Below are positions 44,101 through 53,092 of a stretch of 64,000 nt of DNA, piece after piece (the first letter of the stretch is position 1; each line of letters opens with the position of its first letter). The DNA comes from Helicobacter colisuis (lineage in GTDB: Bacteria; Campylobacterota; Campylobacteria; Campylobacterales; Helicobacteraceae). The DNA is taken from contig NZ_JAMOKX010000002.1 in NCBI RefSeq assembly GCF_023646285.1, positions 1 through 64,000 of the forward strand, written 5' to 3'. Position numbers and translations under genes: made by a program. Under the pieces are notes generated by a model that made no database searches, had not been told where the DNA came from, and saw only the letters and a program-made list of their open reading frames with translations.

Positions 44101-44262
44101 AGTAGTGGTGCAGGAGCTGCTAGTCGTCATGCTATTGGAACAGGGGTTCTTGGTGGAATGTTGGCGGCGACTTTCATTGCTACTTTTTTTATTCCTCTTT
44201 TTTATACTTATTTTGCGAGATTTGGAGAATTTCTTGGTAGTTTAAGGAAAAAGCATGAATAA
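41137..44262 (+). CDS. cmeB: RND multidrug efflux inner-membrane transporter, CmeB/AcrB type
   Basis: Proton-driven trimeric pump of the HAE1 family, 1041 residues with 12 helices and two large periplasmic loops. The N-terminus is FFINRPVLAMVMSIIIVIAGG. Family blocks are QVTPPQVVVQATYPGASAEV, IGIVVDDAIIVIENVERLI with the proton-relay Asp-Asp pair in helix 4, and PTGLVPAEDKGMLIV. In the second half it has AKNAILIIEFAMEA (helix 10 Lys region) and RFRPIVMTSLAFTIGVLPL. It lies 12 bases after cmeA, and its 3' end overlaps the outer-membrane gene by 8 bases. Confidence 0.95.
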   Translation: MFSKFFINRPVLAMVMSIIIVIAGGLSIASLAVEEYPQVTPPQVVVQATYPGASAEVISSSVASILENSINGVEGMIYMQSSSTSSGSLSINIYFTNETDPDQATINVNNRVQAVMSSLPQEVQRQGVTVDKRSSTILAVYSLFSDSPAHDTTFIANYAAINILEELKRVPGVGDATLFSRQEYSMRIWLSPDKLTKYNLTPAEVIALVQEQNSQFAAGFFGQEPVRKDLDFTYTVTTQGRFTTPEEFGNILVRTNPDGSSLLLKDLARIELGAEDYSVNAFYNGRPAVAFGLFLQPGANALSVAEGVAKKIKELSQSFPEGLQYAIPYDTTSFVDVSVKEVIKTFIEAIILVIIVIYFFLQNFRATIIPVLAIPVSIIGTFAGMYLLGFSINLLTLFGLILAIGIVVDDAIIVIENVERLISEENLSVKDATIKAMEEIASPVVAIVLVLSAVFIPIAFIGGFSGEIYKQFAITIVISVVISGFVALTLTPALCVSILKKIEPKPFWIVKKFNDFFTWLTHQFTDKVAHAIRRGVFYVILFVGLLAVTYGLFTRVPTGLVPAEDKGMLIVSMKLPPATALSKTSDTASFMESTIRNNPNVEGVMALAGYDMLSSAVRTFGGTAFVKLKDWDLRKEESQKSQVLAQSLTGQLMQNPNAVIFALNPPPIMGLSLTDGFEIYIQNRTGGSIQDLQKYTQMVLQEAQKRPELTGVRTTLSVDIPQYNVKLDRQKAKSLGVNIDDVFSTLQATFGSYYVNDFNLYGRTFKVSMQSESAFRESPDNLRDVFVRSNNGDLIPISSLVTFERIIGADVLERFNLFPAAMLMGDAAQGYSSGDALKAIEEVANQVLPQGYSIAFSGSSYQEKNAGGTGAIAFIFGLIFVFLILAAQYERWLMPLAVLTAVPFAVFGAILATWLRGLNNDIYFQIGLVMLIALSAKNAILIIEFAMEAREKHGKNIYDSAVEAARLRFRPIVMTSLAFTIGVLPLVISSGAGAASRHAIGTGVLGGMLAATFIATFFIPLFYTYFARFGEFLGSLRKKHE

Positions 44263-45655
44263 GACAATATTAGTTTGGATTGGTTTGGGACTTTTGATTG
44301 GTGGTTGTTCTTTGTCTCCTAAATATGAACAACCAAAAGCAAATTTACCACAAGATTTTGGCGTGGAATATTCTAACGAAACCATTAGTCAAACTTGGTG
44401 GAAAGACTTTGGCGATGAATATCTTAATGGTATTGTTGAAGAAGCCTTAAAGAATAATTATGATCTTGCCGTTGCAATGGAAAGAGTTTCTCAAGCAAGA
44501 AGTTCATGGGGATATGCAAGAAGTGATAGATACCCTTCTTTATCTGCTCAAGGTGAAGCAACAAGAAATAAGAAAAATCCAAAACAAGGAGAGTTTGACA
44601 ATTATAATAATTTTTCCTTGAGCGGTATTTTGAGCTTTGAGTTAGACTTGTGGGGTAGGGCTAGAGATGCTGATAGAAGCGCTTATGCGACTTTGTTAGC
44701 TAGTAAGGCTAATCGCGATACGATTCGATTGAGTTTGATTGCTAATGTGGTAGAGAGTTATTTTGGAGTATTGACTTTAAATAATCAAGTGCAAATCTCT
44801 CAAAATACGCTTTTAAGCCGAGAAGAGAGCTATCAATATCGCAAAAAAGAATTTGAAGCTGGAAAAATTTCAGAAATTGATATGCAGCAGGCAAGATCAG
44901 AAATGGCGTCGGTTAGGGCACAACTTCAAAGTTTGCTAATGGAGAGAAATGCTGCGCAAACAGCTTTGATGATTTTGCTTGGTAGAGATCCACAAGGAAT
45001 TTTTAATGTGGCACTTCCTATGGAATCGCAAATGCTTCCTAAAGCCCCTAAAGTGCCAGTTGGATTACCTTCGACGCTTTTAGAGAAAAGACCAGATATT
45101 GAAGCAGCAGAGCAGAATCTCAAAGCGGCTAATTTTTCTATTGGTGTAGCAAGGGCAGCGTATTTTCCAACCATTTCTTTAACGGGGCTTATTGGCTATG
45201 CTAGTCCAGAATTAAACGAATTATTTAGCAATTCTACTTCAACTTGGAATTATGGTGGAAATTTTGTGAGTAATGTGATTGATTTTGGGAGAACTAGCTC
45301 TAATGTAGAGCTGACAAAATCGCAATATAGAGAAATGCTACTTAATTATGGTCAGACACTTAGACAAGCTTTTGGTGAGGTAAGAGATTCGTTGTATAAT
45401 CATAGTATGAGTTTTGAGCGTTTAAATAGCCTAAATGAACAAGTTGAAGCATTAAGGAGAACATTAGTGTTAGCAGAGTTGCGTTATAGGGAAGGTTATA
45501 CTAATTACCTTGAGGTTTTAACAACACAAAGCAATCTTTTTGCAGCAGAGCTAACTCAGCAAAGCGCGAATCTTGAAAATCTTTCTTCAGTGATTAATAT
45601 TTATAAAGCTTTTGGCGGTGGCTGGGATAAAATCAAATATGCAGAAGAGGAATAA
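44255..45655 (+). CDS. cmeC: RND efflux outer-membrane lipoprotein, CmeC/OprM type
   Basis: A 466-residue TolC-like channel of the NodT lipoprotein subfamily. The lipobox is GLLIGGC (Cys at about residue 18), followed by SLSPKYEQPKANLPQDF. Two repeats of the outer-membrane efflux domain follow, with the NodT signatures GILSFELDLWGRARDADRSAY and, in the second half, LEKRPDIEAAEQNLKAANFSIGVARAAYFPTISL. It completes the tripartite pump. A hairpin follows its stop. Confidence 0.93.
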   Translation: MNKTILVWIGLGLLIGGCSLSPKYEQPKANLPQDFGVEYSNETISQTWWKDFGDEYLNGIVEEALKNNYDLAVAMERVSQARSSWGYARSDRYPSLSAQGEATRNKKNPKQGEFDNYNNFSLSGILSFELDLWGRARDADRSAYATLLASKANRDTIRLSLIANVVESYFGVLTLNNQVQISQNTLLSREESYQYRKKEFEAGKISEIDMQQARSEMASVRAQLQSLLMERNAAQTALMILLGRDPQGIFNVALPMESQMLPKAPKVPVGLPSTLLEKRPDIEAAEQNLKAANFSIGVARAAYFPTISLTGLIGYASPELNELFSNSTSTWNYGGNFVSNVIDFGRTSSNVELTKSQYREMLLNYGQTLRQAFGEVRDSLYNHSMSFERLNSLNEQVEALRRTLVLAELRYREGYTNYLEVLTTQSNLFAAELTQQSANLENLSSVINIYKAFGGGWDKIKYAEEE

Positions 45656-45688
45656 TCAAAATCTTTTTTATGGATTTTGATTTATTTG
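45655..45688 (+). terminator. Rho-independent terminator of the efflux operon
   Basis: ATCAAAATC and GATTTTGAT form a 9-bp stem with a 9-base T-rich loop, followed by TTATTTGC. It begins at the cmeC stop, and may also serve the convergent SIMPL-domain gene. Confidence 0.55.
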
Positions 45689-46404
45689 CAACTAAAAATA
45701 ACTTTTCCCCTAGCCATTTTTTCTACTTCTTTACCTGTTGGCATGACAATATCTTCTAGGCTATTAGAATCTGATTTTGCAAGAATTGCAGTGCTATGAA
45801 GTGGCATATTCTCCATTTCCGAAATTAATCCTAAAGAAATTTCTTTAATTGTGCATTGTTTGTCTAGATTTTTAGAATAATCTTGAGCAATTGTGTTGGC
45901 TTTATCAAGCAGGGCTTGGTTAAGTTTTCTGTCTATTTTTTCTAAATCATCTTTTTGAATGATTTTGGTGATTTTTGGAATGGGCAAAAGCAAATAATCA
46001 TTGGAAGCAACCTGTTTTTGAATAAAGTCTAGGATTTTATTAAAATCTTGAGACTTTTCATCTTTAAATTCACAATTTAAGCTATAACTACTCTCAAAAC
46101 CTTTTTGCTCTCTTGTATTGTTTTGATATTCATAAAAAGGGCTAATATCAAAACTTCCACCTTTACAAATCGAATTATTTTTTAAAAAAGTGTTAATGGA
46201 GTTATAGGTTTGGATGATTTTATTTTTATTTTCTAGCGAGAGATTTTTCTCCTTATGGAGTTTCTCACTTCCAATGATTTGAATAACAGAAGAATAAGTT
46301 GTGGGAGATATTTTTGTGTGAATAGAGAGATCTTGCTTAATAAGCATTTCATTTGCATTTAAAGAGAGAGTGGTAAAAACTAAAAGTAAAACCTTTTTAT
46401 ACAT
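45682..46404 (-). CDS. SIMPL-domain (DUF541) periplasmic protein
   Basis: A 240-residue exported protein with a short signal peptide (about residues 1-18, KKVLLLVFTTLSLNANEM). The SIMPL domain is recognisable from the pattern SSVIQIIGSEKLHKEKNLSLENKNKIIQTYNSINTFLKNN, then YEYQ with SYSLNCEFKD, then LDKANTIAQDYSKNLDKQCTIKEISLG. The family is periplasmic and linked to oxidative stress or assembly roles, without a defined reaction. The Shine-Dalgarno AAGGA, 5 bases from the ATG, lies inside the long hairpin immediately upstream, so translation may be controlled by RNA structure. It lies downstream of rplT on the same strand. Confidence 0.82.
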   Translation of the reverse strand: MYKKVLLLVFTTLSLNANEMLIKQDLSIHTKISPTTYSSVIQIIGSEKLHKEKNLSLENKNKIIQTYNSINTFLKNNSICKGGSFDISPFYEYQNNTREQKGFESSYSLNCEFKDEKSQDFNKILDFIQKQVASNDYLLLPIPKITKIIQKDDLEKIDRKLNQALLDKANTIAQDYSKNLDKQCTIKEISLGLISEMENMPLHSTAILAKSDSNSLEDIVMPTGKEVEKMARGKVIFSCK

Positions 46405-46406
46405 GG

Positions 46407-46457
46407 GAATCCTTGTAATTTAAGATATTGGTATTATATCTTAAATTACAAGGATTC
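46407..46457 (-). promoter_or_regulatory. 22-bp perfect hairpin containing the SIMPL gene Shine-Dalgarno and a -10 box
   Basis: On the minus strand a perfect 22-bp stem (46436-46457 with 46407-46428) with a 7-base loop lies 2 bases before the SIMPL gene ATG. The 3' arm contains the Shine-Dalgarno (AAGGATTCCCATG). A perfect TATAAT on the minus strand occupies 46433-46438 at the loop. A transcript from that promoter would start near 46426 and lack the 5' arm, whereas readthrough from rplT would carry both arms. Confidence 0.7.
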
Positions 46458-46470
46458 AAAAAGAATCCTT
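46450..46470 (-). terminator. Alternative hairpin after rplT, mutually exclusive with the long hairpin
   Basis: On the minus strand AAGGATTC, TTTTT and GAATCCTT form a perfect 8-bp stem, 7 bases after the rplT stop. Its second arm is also the first eight bases of the 22-bp hairpin, so only one of the two can form at a time. It has no T tail, so simple termination is doubtful. Confidence 0.55.
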
Positions 46471-46476
46471 GCCTAC

Positions 46477-46830
46477 TTATAACGCTTTTTTGGCGCTTTC
46501 TACAATTTTTGTAAAACTTTGTGGCTCATTCATAGCTATATCTGCTAGAATCTTACGATCTAGTGTTATCCCTGCCTTTTTTAGACCAAACATAAATCTA
46601 GAATAACTGATCGCATTGATTCTGCAAGCTGCATTAATCCTTACAATCCAAAGTTTTCTAAAGTCTCTTTTCTTTTGTTTTCTATCGCGGAAAGCATAAC
46701 ATAAACTTCTTTCTAATTGCTCTTTTGCTTTTCTGAAATGCTTATGTCTTGCACTATAAAATCCGCGTGCTAATTTTAAAACTTTTTTGTGGCGTCTTCT
46801 TCTAACGACACCTGTTTTTACTCTTGCCAT
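46477..46830 (-). CDS. rplT: 50S ribosomal protein L20
   Basis: Large-subunit assembly protein of 117 residues. The strongly basic N-terminus ([20 protein letters not shown]) and [18 protein letters not shown] are hallmarks, as is [40 protein letters not shown]. In other bacteria L20 binds its own messenger to repress rpmI-rplT. The leader before it (46831-46923) has small inverted repeats, but no recognisable L20 site. Last gene of thrS-infC-rpmI-rplT. Confidence 0.98.
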   Translation of the reverse strand: MARVKTGVVRRRRHKKVLKLARGFYSARHKHFRKAKEQLERSLCYAFRDRKQKKRDFRKLWIVRINAACRINAISYSRFMFGLKKAGITLDRKILADIAMNEPQSFTKIVESAKKAL

Positions 46831-46923
46831 TTTTTATTCCTTTACCATAATGTGGTGTGGTATTTCTACCAAACTTGCCCTAATTTAGGGGAATGACATA
46901 CTAATGTATGAAACTTTAAATTT

Positions 46924-47118
46924 TTACGCCATGCAAAGCATTTTTTTAACTGATTCGCTATTGGCGCTATGAACATATTTGGGTGCATTAAGATTTGCAA
47001 TTTTTCTTGGGCGCTTTTTAGTTAAGATGTGACTTTTAAAAGCTGAACCACGCTTGATAAGATTTTTTTTGAGTTTAAATCTTTTTGCGGCACCACGATT
47101 TGTTTTCATCTTTGGCAT
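46924..47118 (-). CDS. rpmI: 50S ribosomal protein L35
   Basis: A 64-residue basic protein with the family start [18 protein letters not shown] and [15 protein letters not shown]. It lies 25 bases after infC with Shine-Dalgarno AAAGGAG. 93 bases separate it from rplT. Confidence 0.98.
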   Translation of the reverse strand: MPKMKTNRGAAKRFKLKKNLIKRGSAFKSHILTKKRPRKIANLNAPKYVHSANSESVKKMLCMA

Positions 47119-47143
47119 TGTTTTACTCCTTTCATAAGATAAA

Positions 47144-47659
47144 TTATTTTTTTGGTGTTACTAACATATTAACATACCGACCTTCAATTTTATAGTCTTG
47201 GTCAATATTAGCAACATCTTCTAGCATTGCTGCAACTTTATTAAGCACTTCAAAGCCAACTTGAGGCTCACTCACTTCTCTTCCACGCAAAAATACACGG
47301 AATCGAACATGTTTATTTTCTTTCAAAAATTCTTTGGCGTGTTTAACTTTATAGTTAATATCGTTAATTGCAATTTTTACAGAAAGTTTGATTTCTTTGA
47401 TTTCAATTTGTTTTTGTTTCTTTTTTGCTTCTTTTTGTCTTTTTTCTTGCTGATAACGGAATTTTCCATAATCCATAATCTTGCATACAGGAGGCTTAGC
47501 ATCAGGTGCGATTAACACCAAATCCAAACCTTTGCTTTCTGCAATTTTTAATGCTTCATCAGAGCTAATTAAGCCATATTGCTCACCATCATCGCCTACA
47601 CAGCGAATCTCTGGAAAATCAATTTCCTCATTGAGGACTACATCAACATTTTTACTCAA
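47144..47659 (-). CDS. infC: Translation initiation factor IF-3
   Basis: A 171-residue factor that checks start codons and keeps ribosomal subunits apart. The N-domain ([57 protein letters not shown]) and C-domain ([25 protein letters not shown]) are complete. The start codon is UUG at 47657-47659, overlapping the thrS stop (UUGA), with GAGG 7 bases upstream. IF-3 discriminates against non-AUG starts, so a non-AUG start on its own gene is the classic autoregulation, done with AUU in E. coli. Confidence 0.97.
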   Translation of the reverse strand: MSKNVDVVLNEEIDFPEIRCVGDDGEQYGLISSDEALKIAESKGLDLVLIAPDAKPPVCKIMDYGKFRYQQEKRQKEAKKKQKQIEIKEIKLSVKIAINDINYKVKHAKEFLKENKHVRFRVFLRGREVSEPQVGFEVLNKVAAMLEDVANIDQDYKIEGRYVNMLVTPKK

Positions 47660-49473
47660 AAGCTAACCTCACGCATTTTCTCCTTTGAAAATTTAATAAA
47701 TTCATCAAATCCCATTGTGGATTGTTTTTTCTCCCTTCTGTCTCTGATAGCTATTATTCTTTCTTTTTCTTCCTTTTCTCCTAGTACGACAATCATAGGC
47801 ACTCTTTGCTTCTCGGCATTCCTAATGCGCTTGTTGAGAGTTTCATTTTTGCTATCAATCTCTGCATATACATTGATATTTAAGAGTTGGTTGCGCAACT
47901 CTTTAGCATAAGATTCTTGAGCTTCTCCAAGTGGAATAATAATAATCTGCGTAGGTGCGATAAAAAAGGGAAACTCACCTCCAAAATGTTCAGTTAAAAT
48001 AGCAATGAATCGTTCAAAGCTCCCTAAAATAGCTCTATGAATCATCACAGGTTGTTTTGAAGAATTACTCTCATCAGTGTATTCTAGTTTGAATCGTTCT
48101 GGCAAATTCATATCAATTTGGATAGTTCCGCATTGCCATTTTCTGCCAATTGCATCGGTGATTTTAATATCAATTTTAGGTCCATAAAATGCACCACCAC
48201 CCTCATCAATTTTATAAGGAATATTGCAAGTCTCTAAGGCATTTTTTAGAGCTTGTGTGGCTTCTTCCCAAACTTCATCGCTACCAATAGATTTTTCAGG
48301 TCGTGTGGAAATCTCCATTTCATAGCTGAAATTAAAAGAATCCATAATTTTTTTAGTAAAATCAATAATATTTTCTACTTCTGTTGCAATTTGGCTAGGG
48401 CGACAGAAAATATGAGCGTCATCTTGCGTAAATTCTCTTACGCGCAAAAGTCCATGCAAAACTCCACTTTTTTCATGTCGATGCACAACTCCATATTCAT
48501 AAAAACGCAAAGGTAAATCCCTATAACTGCGTAAAGCACTTTGATAAACTTTGATATGTCCAACACAATTCATTGGTTTAATTCCGTATTCCACTCCATC
48601 AATTGTCGTAAAATACATATTTTCGCCATAATTACTATAGTGCCCACTCGTTTTCCATACAGCACTTTTTAGAATCTCTGGTCCCCTTACAGGCTCATAG
48701 CCTCTTTGAATCAAAGCTTTGGTTAAAAGCTTCTCAAGATTTCTGCGGAGACGCGCACCTTTGGGTAGCCAAATAGGTAATCCTGCACCAATTTCTTCAT
48801 CAAAAGTAAAAAGCTCCATTTCAGTGCCCACTTTTCTATGGTCGCGCTTTTTGGCTTCTTCCATTTGTCGTAAATACTGATTAAGACTTTCCTTATCAGC
48901 AAAAGCGATACCATAGATTCTAACAAGCATTTCTGCTTTTTCATCACCGCCCAAATAAGCTCCAGCAATTTTAGTGAGTTTAAAGGCATTTAAGAGCTTT
49001 AAAGTAGGTAAATGAGGACCACGACAGAGATCTTCAAAGTCACCTTGTGAATAAATGCTTAATGTTCCATCACCTTGGGGGATTCTGCTAATAACGGCTT
49101 GTTTTAAATCATCACCCTTAAATTTTTCAATAGCTTCTTGGCGTGGCAAGTGGTATTTGGTGATTTGCTCACCTTTTTTAGCAATTTCTTTCATTTTAGA
49201 TTCAATTTTAGCCAAATCCTCTTCGCCAATTTTGTGATTTACTCTAAAATCATAGTAAAATCCCTCTTCTACAACTGGACCTACAAAAAATTGGGCTTCT
49301 GGATAGAGAGATTTGATCGCTTCTGCCATTAAATGTGCGCAAGTGTGACGCATAATGGCAAGTGAATCAGGGGAATTATCAAAATAAATTGGTTCGCCTT
49401 CTATTTTTAATTCAGAAGCAGTTTGTGTATCATAGATAGTATCGCTTGTTTTAAACCCAATAATTTGAGACAT
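47656..49473 (-). CDS. thrS: Threonyl-tRNA synthetase
   Basis: Charges tRNA-Thr, class II synthetase of 605 residues. The N2 editing domain has [36 protein letters not shown] (HxxxH zinc-like motif), the catalytic core has motif 2 RYEYGVVHR-like [34 protein letters not shown], and motif 3 and the anticodon-binding domain follow. The N-terminal TGS domain of E. coli ThrRS is missing: the protein starts about 60 residues in, as in H. pylori and C. jejuni. First gene of the operon. Confidence 0.97.
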   Translation of the reverse strand: MSQIIGFKTSDTIYDTQTASELKIEGEPIYFDNSPDSLAIMRHTCAHLMAEAIKSLYPEAQFFVGPVVEEGFYYDFRVNHKIGEEDLAKIESKMKEIAKKGEQITKYHLPRQEAIEKFKGDDLKQAVISRIPQGDGTLSIYSQGDFEDLCRGPHLPTLKLLNAFKLTKIAGAYLGGDEKAEMLVRIYGIAFADKESLNQYLRQMEEAKKRDHRKVGTEMELFTFDEEIGAGLPIWLPKGARLRRNLEKLLTKALIQRGYEPVRGPEILKSAVWKTSGHYSNYGENMYFTTIDGVEYGIKPMNCVGHIKVYQSALRSYRDLPLRFYEYGVVHRHEKSGVLHGLLRVREFTQDDAHIFCRPSQIATEVENIIDFTKKIMDSFNFSYEMEISTRPEKSIGSDEVWEEATQALKNALETCNIPYKIDEGGGAFYGPKIDIKITDAIGRKWQCGTIQIDMNLPERFKLEYTDESNSSKQPVMIHRAILGSFERFIAILTEHFGGEFPFFIAPTQIIIIPLGEAQESYAKELRNQLLNINVYAEIDSKNETLNKRIRNAEKQRVPMIVVLGEKEEKERIIAIRDRREKKQSTMGFDEFIKFSKEKMREVSF

Positions 49474-49504
49474 TATAGTTTGCCCTTTTAAAAAATTGGC
49501 TAGG

Positions 49505-49510
49505 ATTATA
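49505..49510 (-). promoter_or_regulatory. Probable extended -10 promoter of thrS-infC-rpmI-rplT
   Basis: The minus strand reads TGCTATAATCC, an extended -10 box, about 32 bases upstream of the thrS ATG. The short leader leaves little room for a tRNA-mimic operator like that of E. coli thrS. Confidence 0.55.
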
Positions 49511-49577
49511 GCAGAAAAAATAGAAAATATGGCTTAATCTATCCCAAAAAATAAAAAGCTTTTTGGGATATGAAAGT

Positions 49578-52370
49578 TTAGAAATTTAATTTTGGCGAAT
49601 CTAAGTCGCTTTTTCTAGCAGCGAGTAAAATTAAAAGGAAAGTTGCAGCAACAAAATAGTATAAAAATGCGGGGACAGGAATTGGATCTCCAGTAGCATA
49701 AGAATGCAATCCCGAAAGATAGAAATTAACCCCAAAATAAGTCATTAAAATTGAATAAAATGCCACAACAGATAAAGAGGCAAAAATGTAGGGATTATCG
49801 CCCTTTGGTAAGAATCGTGTGTGCAAAACTATAATATACACAACAATAGAAATTAATGCCCAAGTTTCTTTGGGATCCCAACCCCAATATCTTCCCCATG
49901 ATTCATTTGCCCAAACTCCACCCAAGAAGTTTCCAATCGTTAGCATTGCAAGACCCAGAATCATCGCCATTTCATTGATGGTATGTAAGGTCAGAATAGT
50001 TTTGTCTATTTGGGGATATTTTTTGCTCCTAAAGATAAAAAGCCCCAAAGTGATTGCGCCAAGCATAAAGCAAAGCCCTAGGAATCCATAGCTTGCTGTG
50101 ATGATAGAGACATGGATATTAAGCCAATAGGATTTTAAGACAGGGACTAGGTTACTAATTTGTGGATTCATAAAACCTAAATGTGCCACAAAAAGTGAGA
50201 TTCCTGCTAAAAAGCTTGAAGTAGCTAGGGCTAGATAACTTCGTTTAAAGAAAAATACTCCAGCAAATCCTGCTGCCCAAGCGATATAAATCATTGATTC
50301 ATAGGCATTACTCCAAGGTGCGTGTCCGCCCACATACCAGCGAAGTGCAAGTCCAATGGTGTGGCATAAAACTAAAAGCGCAATAAACAAATGGAGCATT
50401 TTTGTTGTTAAGATATCAGAGTTTTTATTTCTAAAGATTTGCACCAAAACAATGATAAATAAAATGATTCCTGCCAAGATATATAAAAGCGTGAGATTAT
50501 CAAAGATATTATAGTGATTTAGAAAAATTTCTAAGTCAATTTTACTAGGACTTGGGAGCAAGTCAGCACCAAATTTTTGCTGCATGTGGTCTAAAGCCTC
50601 AATAGCTAAATTAGCATTTTCCCAATTATTTTCAACTAAACCTTGATGAAAGCTTGCAAAATAGGCTCTAAAGAGTTTATGAATTTGTTCTCTATCTGTT
50701 TCACTAAATCCCACCATAGCTTCTGTAGGTGCATACCAAGTAGAAGTTTCTTGGCTTAAATCAGGAATAATTCTTAAAGATTGTGCAGTGTAGATGAGAT
50801 AGGCAGCATTGATTCGTTCATCAACTTCAATAATATCCTTATCAAACTGATCTCTCAGAGCAGGTTTTTTGCGATTGGCTTCTTCAAGCAGGTTGAGAAG
50901 TTTGTATTGGTCTTTGTGGAATGCATCATCAAAGGCAATATATTTTTGATTCTCATCTACTCCAACAAGCTTTTTAAGCTTAGGAGTTTTAATTGCAATC
51001 ATTTTAACTTTTTTAAACTCATTGGGATACATCATCATTCCTAGGAATAACTGCATATTGCTAAGCCCCAAGAAATTGTCTTTTTTGGTTATTTTATGGA
51101 TATATTCCATAGCAAGTGTGTCTATGGGTTTGACCCTGCCACCAAAATCTTGCACAAGAAGTTTTCCAAAGATTTTAGAATGTTGATTGGAGTTTTGCTT
51201 AAGAGTAGAAATCAAATCCAAAATACTCTCTTGTGTAATAGGGGATAAATCTTGTTCTTGTGTGGCATTAGCATCGTTAGCATAAAGTGGTGTTTGGAGA
51301 CTAAGAGCACCAAGTGCTAAAGAAGCAATAAGGGCTAGATTTTGAGCTTTGAGATAGCGACTAAGTTTATAGAAGCGACCATTTTTAGCAAAAAATGACC
51401 ACAAAAGCCCTAAAGTTAGCATTGCATAGCCGATGTAAGTGGGGATTTTACCTGGGTCTCGATTCACTGATAGAATTGTTCCTTGCTCATCTTGGTCATA
51501 AGAAGACTGAAAGAATCTAAAATTACCATAATCTAAAACATTATTCATAAAGATTCTATAAGGAGTTTCAGTTTTATTGGCTTCATCAATTACGGCTATC
51601 TCTGAAGCATAAGAAGAAGGACTCATAGAGCCTGCGTATCGTTCTAATTGAAAATCTTTTAATTCAATACTAAAAGGCAAAGTAATAGGGCGTGTTCCCC
51701 ATTCTAATGCAAATTTAGCATCGCCTAAATCAAAGGGAATAGGAGTGTGATCCATAACATTTTTGACTACTTCAATAACTTCTTTGTTGTCTTGATAGCT
51801 CATTTCAACCTTTAAAATTTCTGGGCTTATTTTATCCTGCGCAGGAATGTATTCTAAGAATTTAATTTCCAAATTATCATTTCCAAAAGGCAGTTTATAA
51901 TCAAATTTTTGTTGCACTAAGGGGCTGATAGTGGTTGGGAAAAAAGCGCGGTAGAATTTATCATCCATTTTAGCTAGGATAGTTAAAAATTCCTCTCGGG
52001 ATTGTATAATATTGCTTTTCTCACCTTCGCGAATATGCATAACGCCCTCAAAGCCATAATAGCGAGTGATTGCAGCGCCGATAAAAATTACTACTAAAGA
52101 GGAGTGAAAAAGGAAACTCGCATATTTTTTTCGTTGCCAAGCTTTTGAAAGAATGAGTAATCCAACTAGATTTAAAACTAAAAGTAAATGCAATAAATCA
52201 AACCATTGTGTGTCATAGATTAGTGCTCTTGCAGAAGGTGTTCCATAGTCATTTTCTATGAAAGTTGCTACTGCACAAGCAGTGCCATAGCTGATTAACA
52301 AAATAAATGTAACCCAAAAATTACAAAATCCATGAATAACGCTATTAAGGAGTGTTTTTATTTGATTCAT
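49578..52370 (-). CDS. ccsBA: Fused ResB-CcsA system II cytochrome c synthase
   Basis: A 930-residue membrane protein that exports heme and attaches it to apocytochrome c. The N-terminal third is ResB/CcsB-like (about residues 15-110 membrane helices, then FEGVMHIREGEKSNI and a periplasmic domain). The C-terminal third is CcsA with conserved histidines in LLVLCHTIGLALRWYVGGHAPWSN and LHTINEMAMILGLA, and the WWD heme-handling motif SWGRYWGWDPKETWALIS. Fused ResB-CcsA proteins are typical of Helicobacter, Campylobacter and Bacteroides. The gene order with the thiol-disulfide gene and hemH is that of H. pylori HP0378-HP0376. Confidence 0.95.
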   Translation of the reverse strand: MNQIKTLLNSVIHGFCNFWVTFILLISYGTACAVATFIENDYGTPSARALIYDTQWFDLLHLLLVLNLVGLLILSKAWQRKKYASFLFHSSLVVIFIGAAITRYYGFEGVMHIREGEKSNIIQSREEFLTILAKMDDKFYRAFFPTTISPLVQQKFDYKLPFGNDNLEIKFLEYIPAQDKISPEILKVEMSYQDNKEVIEVVKNVMDHTPIPFDLGDAKFALEWGTRPITLPFSIELKDFQLERYAGSMSPSSYASEIAVIDEANKTETPYRIFMNNVLDYGNFRFFQSSYDQDEQGTILSVNRDPGKIPTYIGYAMLTLGLLWSFFAKNGRFYKLSRYLKAQNLALIASLALGALSLQTPLYANDANATQEQDLSPITQESILDLISTLKQNSNQHSKIFGKLLVQDFGGRVKPIDTLAMEYIHKITKKDNFLGLSNMQLFLGMMMYPNEFKKVKMIAIKTPKLKKLVGVDENQKYIAFDDAFHKDQYKLLNLLEEANRKKPALRDQFDKDIIEVDERINAAYLIYTAQSLRIIPDLSQETSTWYAPTEAMVGFSETDREQIHKLFRAYFASFHQGLVENNWENANLAIEALDHMQQKFGADLLPSPSKIDLEIFLNHYNIFDNLTLLYILAGIILFIIVLVQIFRNKNSDILTTKMLHLFIALLVLCHTIGLALRWYVGGHAPWSNAYESMIYIAWAAGFAGVFFFKRSYLALATSSFLAGISLFVAHLGFMNPQISNLVPVLKSYWLNIHVSIITASYGFLGLCFMLGAITLGLFIFRSKKYPQIDKTILTLHTINEMAMILGLAMLTIGNFLGGVWANESWGRYWGWDPKETWALISIVVYIIVLHTRFLPKGDNPYIFASLSVVAFYSILMTYFGVNFYLSGLHSYATGDPIPVPAFLYYFVAATFLLILLAARKSDLDSPKLNF

Positions 52371-52434
52371 ATTTGCCTTTCTGTGGAGTAAATTTGTAAT
52401 TTTACTTTATTTTTAAATAACCATTGGTAAATCA

Positions 52435-53031
52435 TTAGATATTTTGAGTTTGAAATAACTCTTGCAATTCTTTAGCAATCTCCTTCTCATCTTTGTTATC
52501 AGAGTTTTGAGATTTGATAAATTCTAATGTCGCTAAAAATCGCTCTTTTGGCATATAGCCTGGATAAACAAAGAGAGTTTTTCCGTGAGGAGAAACAAAA
52601 ACAAGTGTTGGAGTTGGCTTAATGTTGTAAAGGCGCGCTAGTTCGGAGGTTTCTTGGGCATCTTTTAGGAAATCTACAGAGTGAGATTTTGAATAACTTA
52701 AGTTGATATAATAAGGCGAGTAGCTATTTTGCAAGATAGTTTTAACCTTACTATCATCGCGAATAAGTTCTTTAAGCTTATCACAATATATACAACCATT
52801 AGCAGCAAAAACTAAAAAATAGGGCTTGTTGTCTTTAGTTGTGATTTTTTGTGTTTCAAAAAATACATCAGCTACTTCTTTATAAGAATTTTTATCAACA
52901 TTTTGCAAAGCATCAAGTTGTTCTTGTGTGTTTTTTGCACCACTTGAAATAATATTTGAATCAAGCTTTTCTTCACAGCCAATCATTAAAAATGCTAAGA
53001 CTAAAATAGAGAGTAAATTTTTGATTTTCAT
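52435..53031 (-). CDS. Thioredoxin-fold thiol:disulfide lipoprotein, CcmG/DsbC-like
   Basis: A 198-residue exported protein with a lipobox-like signal (LAFLMIGC, Cys19). The thioredoxin fold has the active site FAANGCIYCDKLKELI with Cys80 and Cys83, and the cis-Pro stretch NIKPTPTLVFVS. It lies between hemH and ccsBA, which fits keeping apocytochrome CxxCH cysteines reduced for heme attachment, the role proposed for H. pylori HP0377. That identity is inferred from position and fold. Confidence 0.88.
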   Translation of the reverse strand: MKIKNLLSILVLAFLMIGCEEKLDSNIISSGAKNTQEQLDALQNVDKNSYKEVADVFFETQKITTKDNKPYFLVFAANGCIYCDKLKELIRDDSKVKTILQNSYSPYYINLSYSKSHSVDFLKDAQETSELARLYNIKPTPTLVFVSPHGKTLFVYPGYMPKERFLATLEFIKSQNSDNKDEKEIAKELQELFQTQNI

Positions 53032-53092
53032 TTTTTTCCTTTCAAGTTATTTTGAAGCTTACTTTTTATTTTACATATTTCTTAATTTTGAT

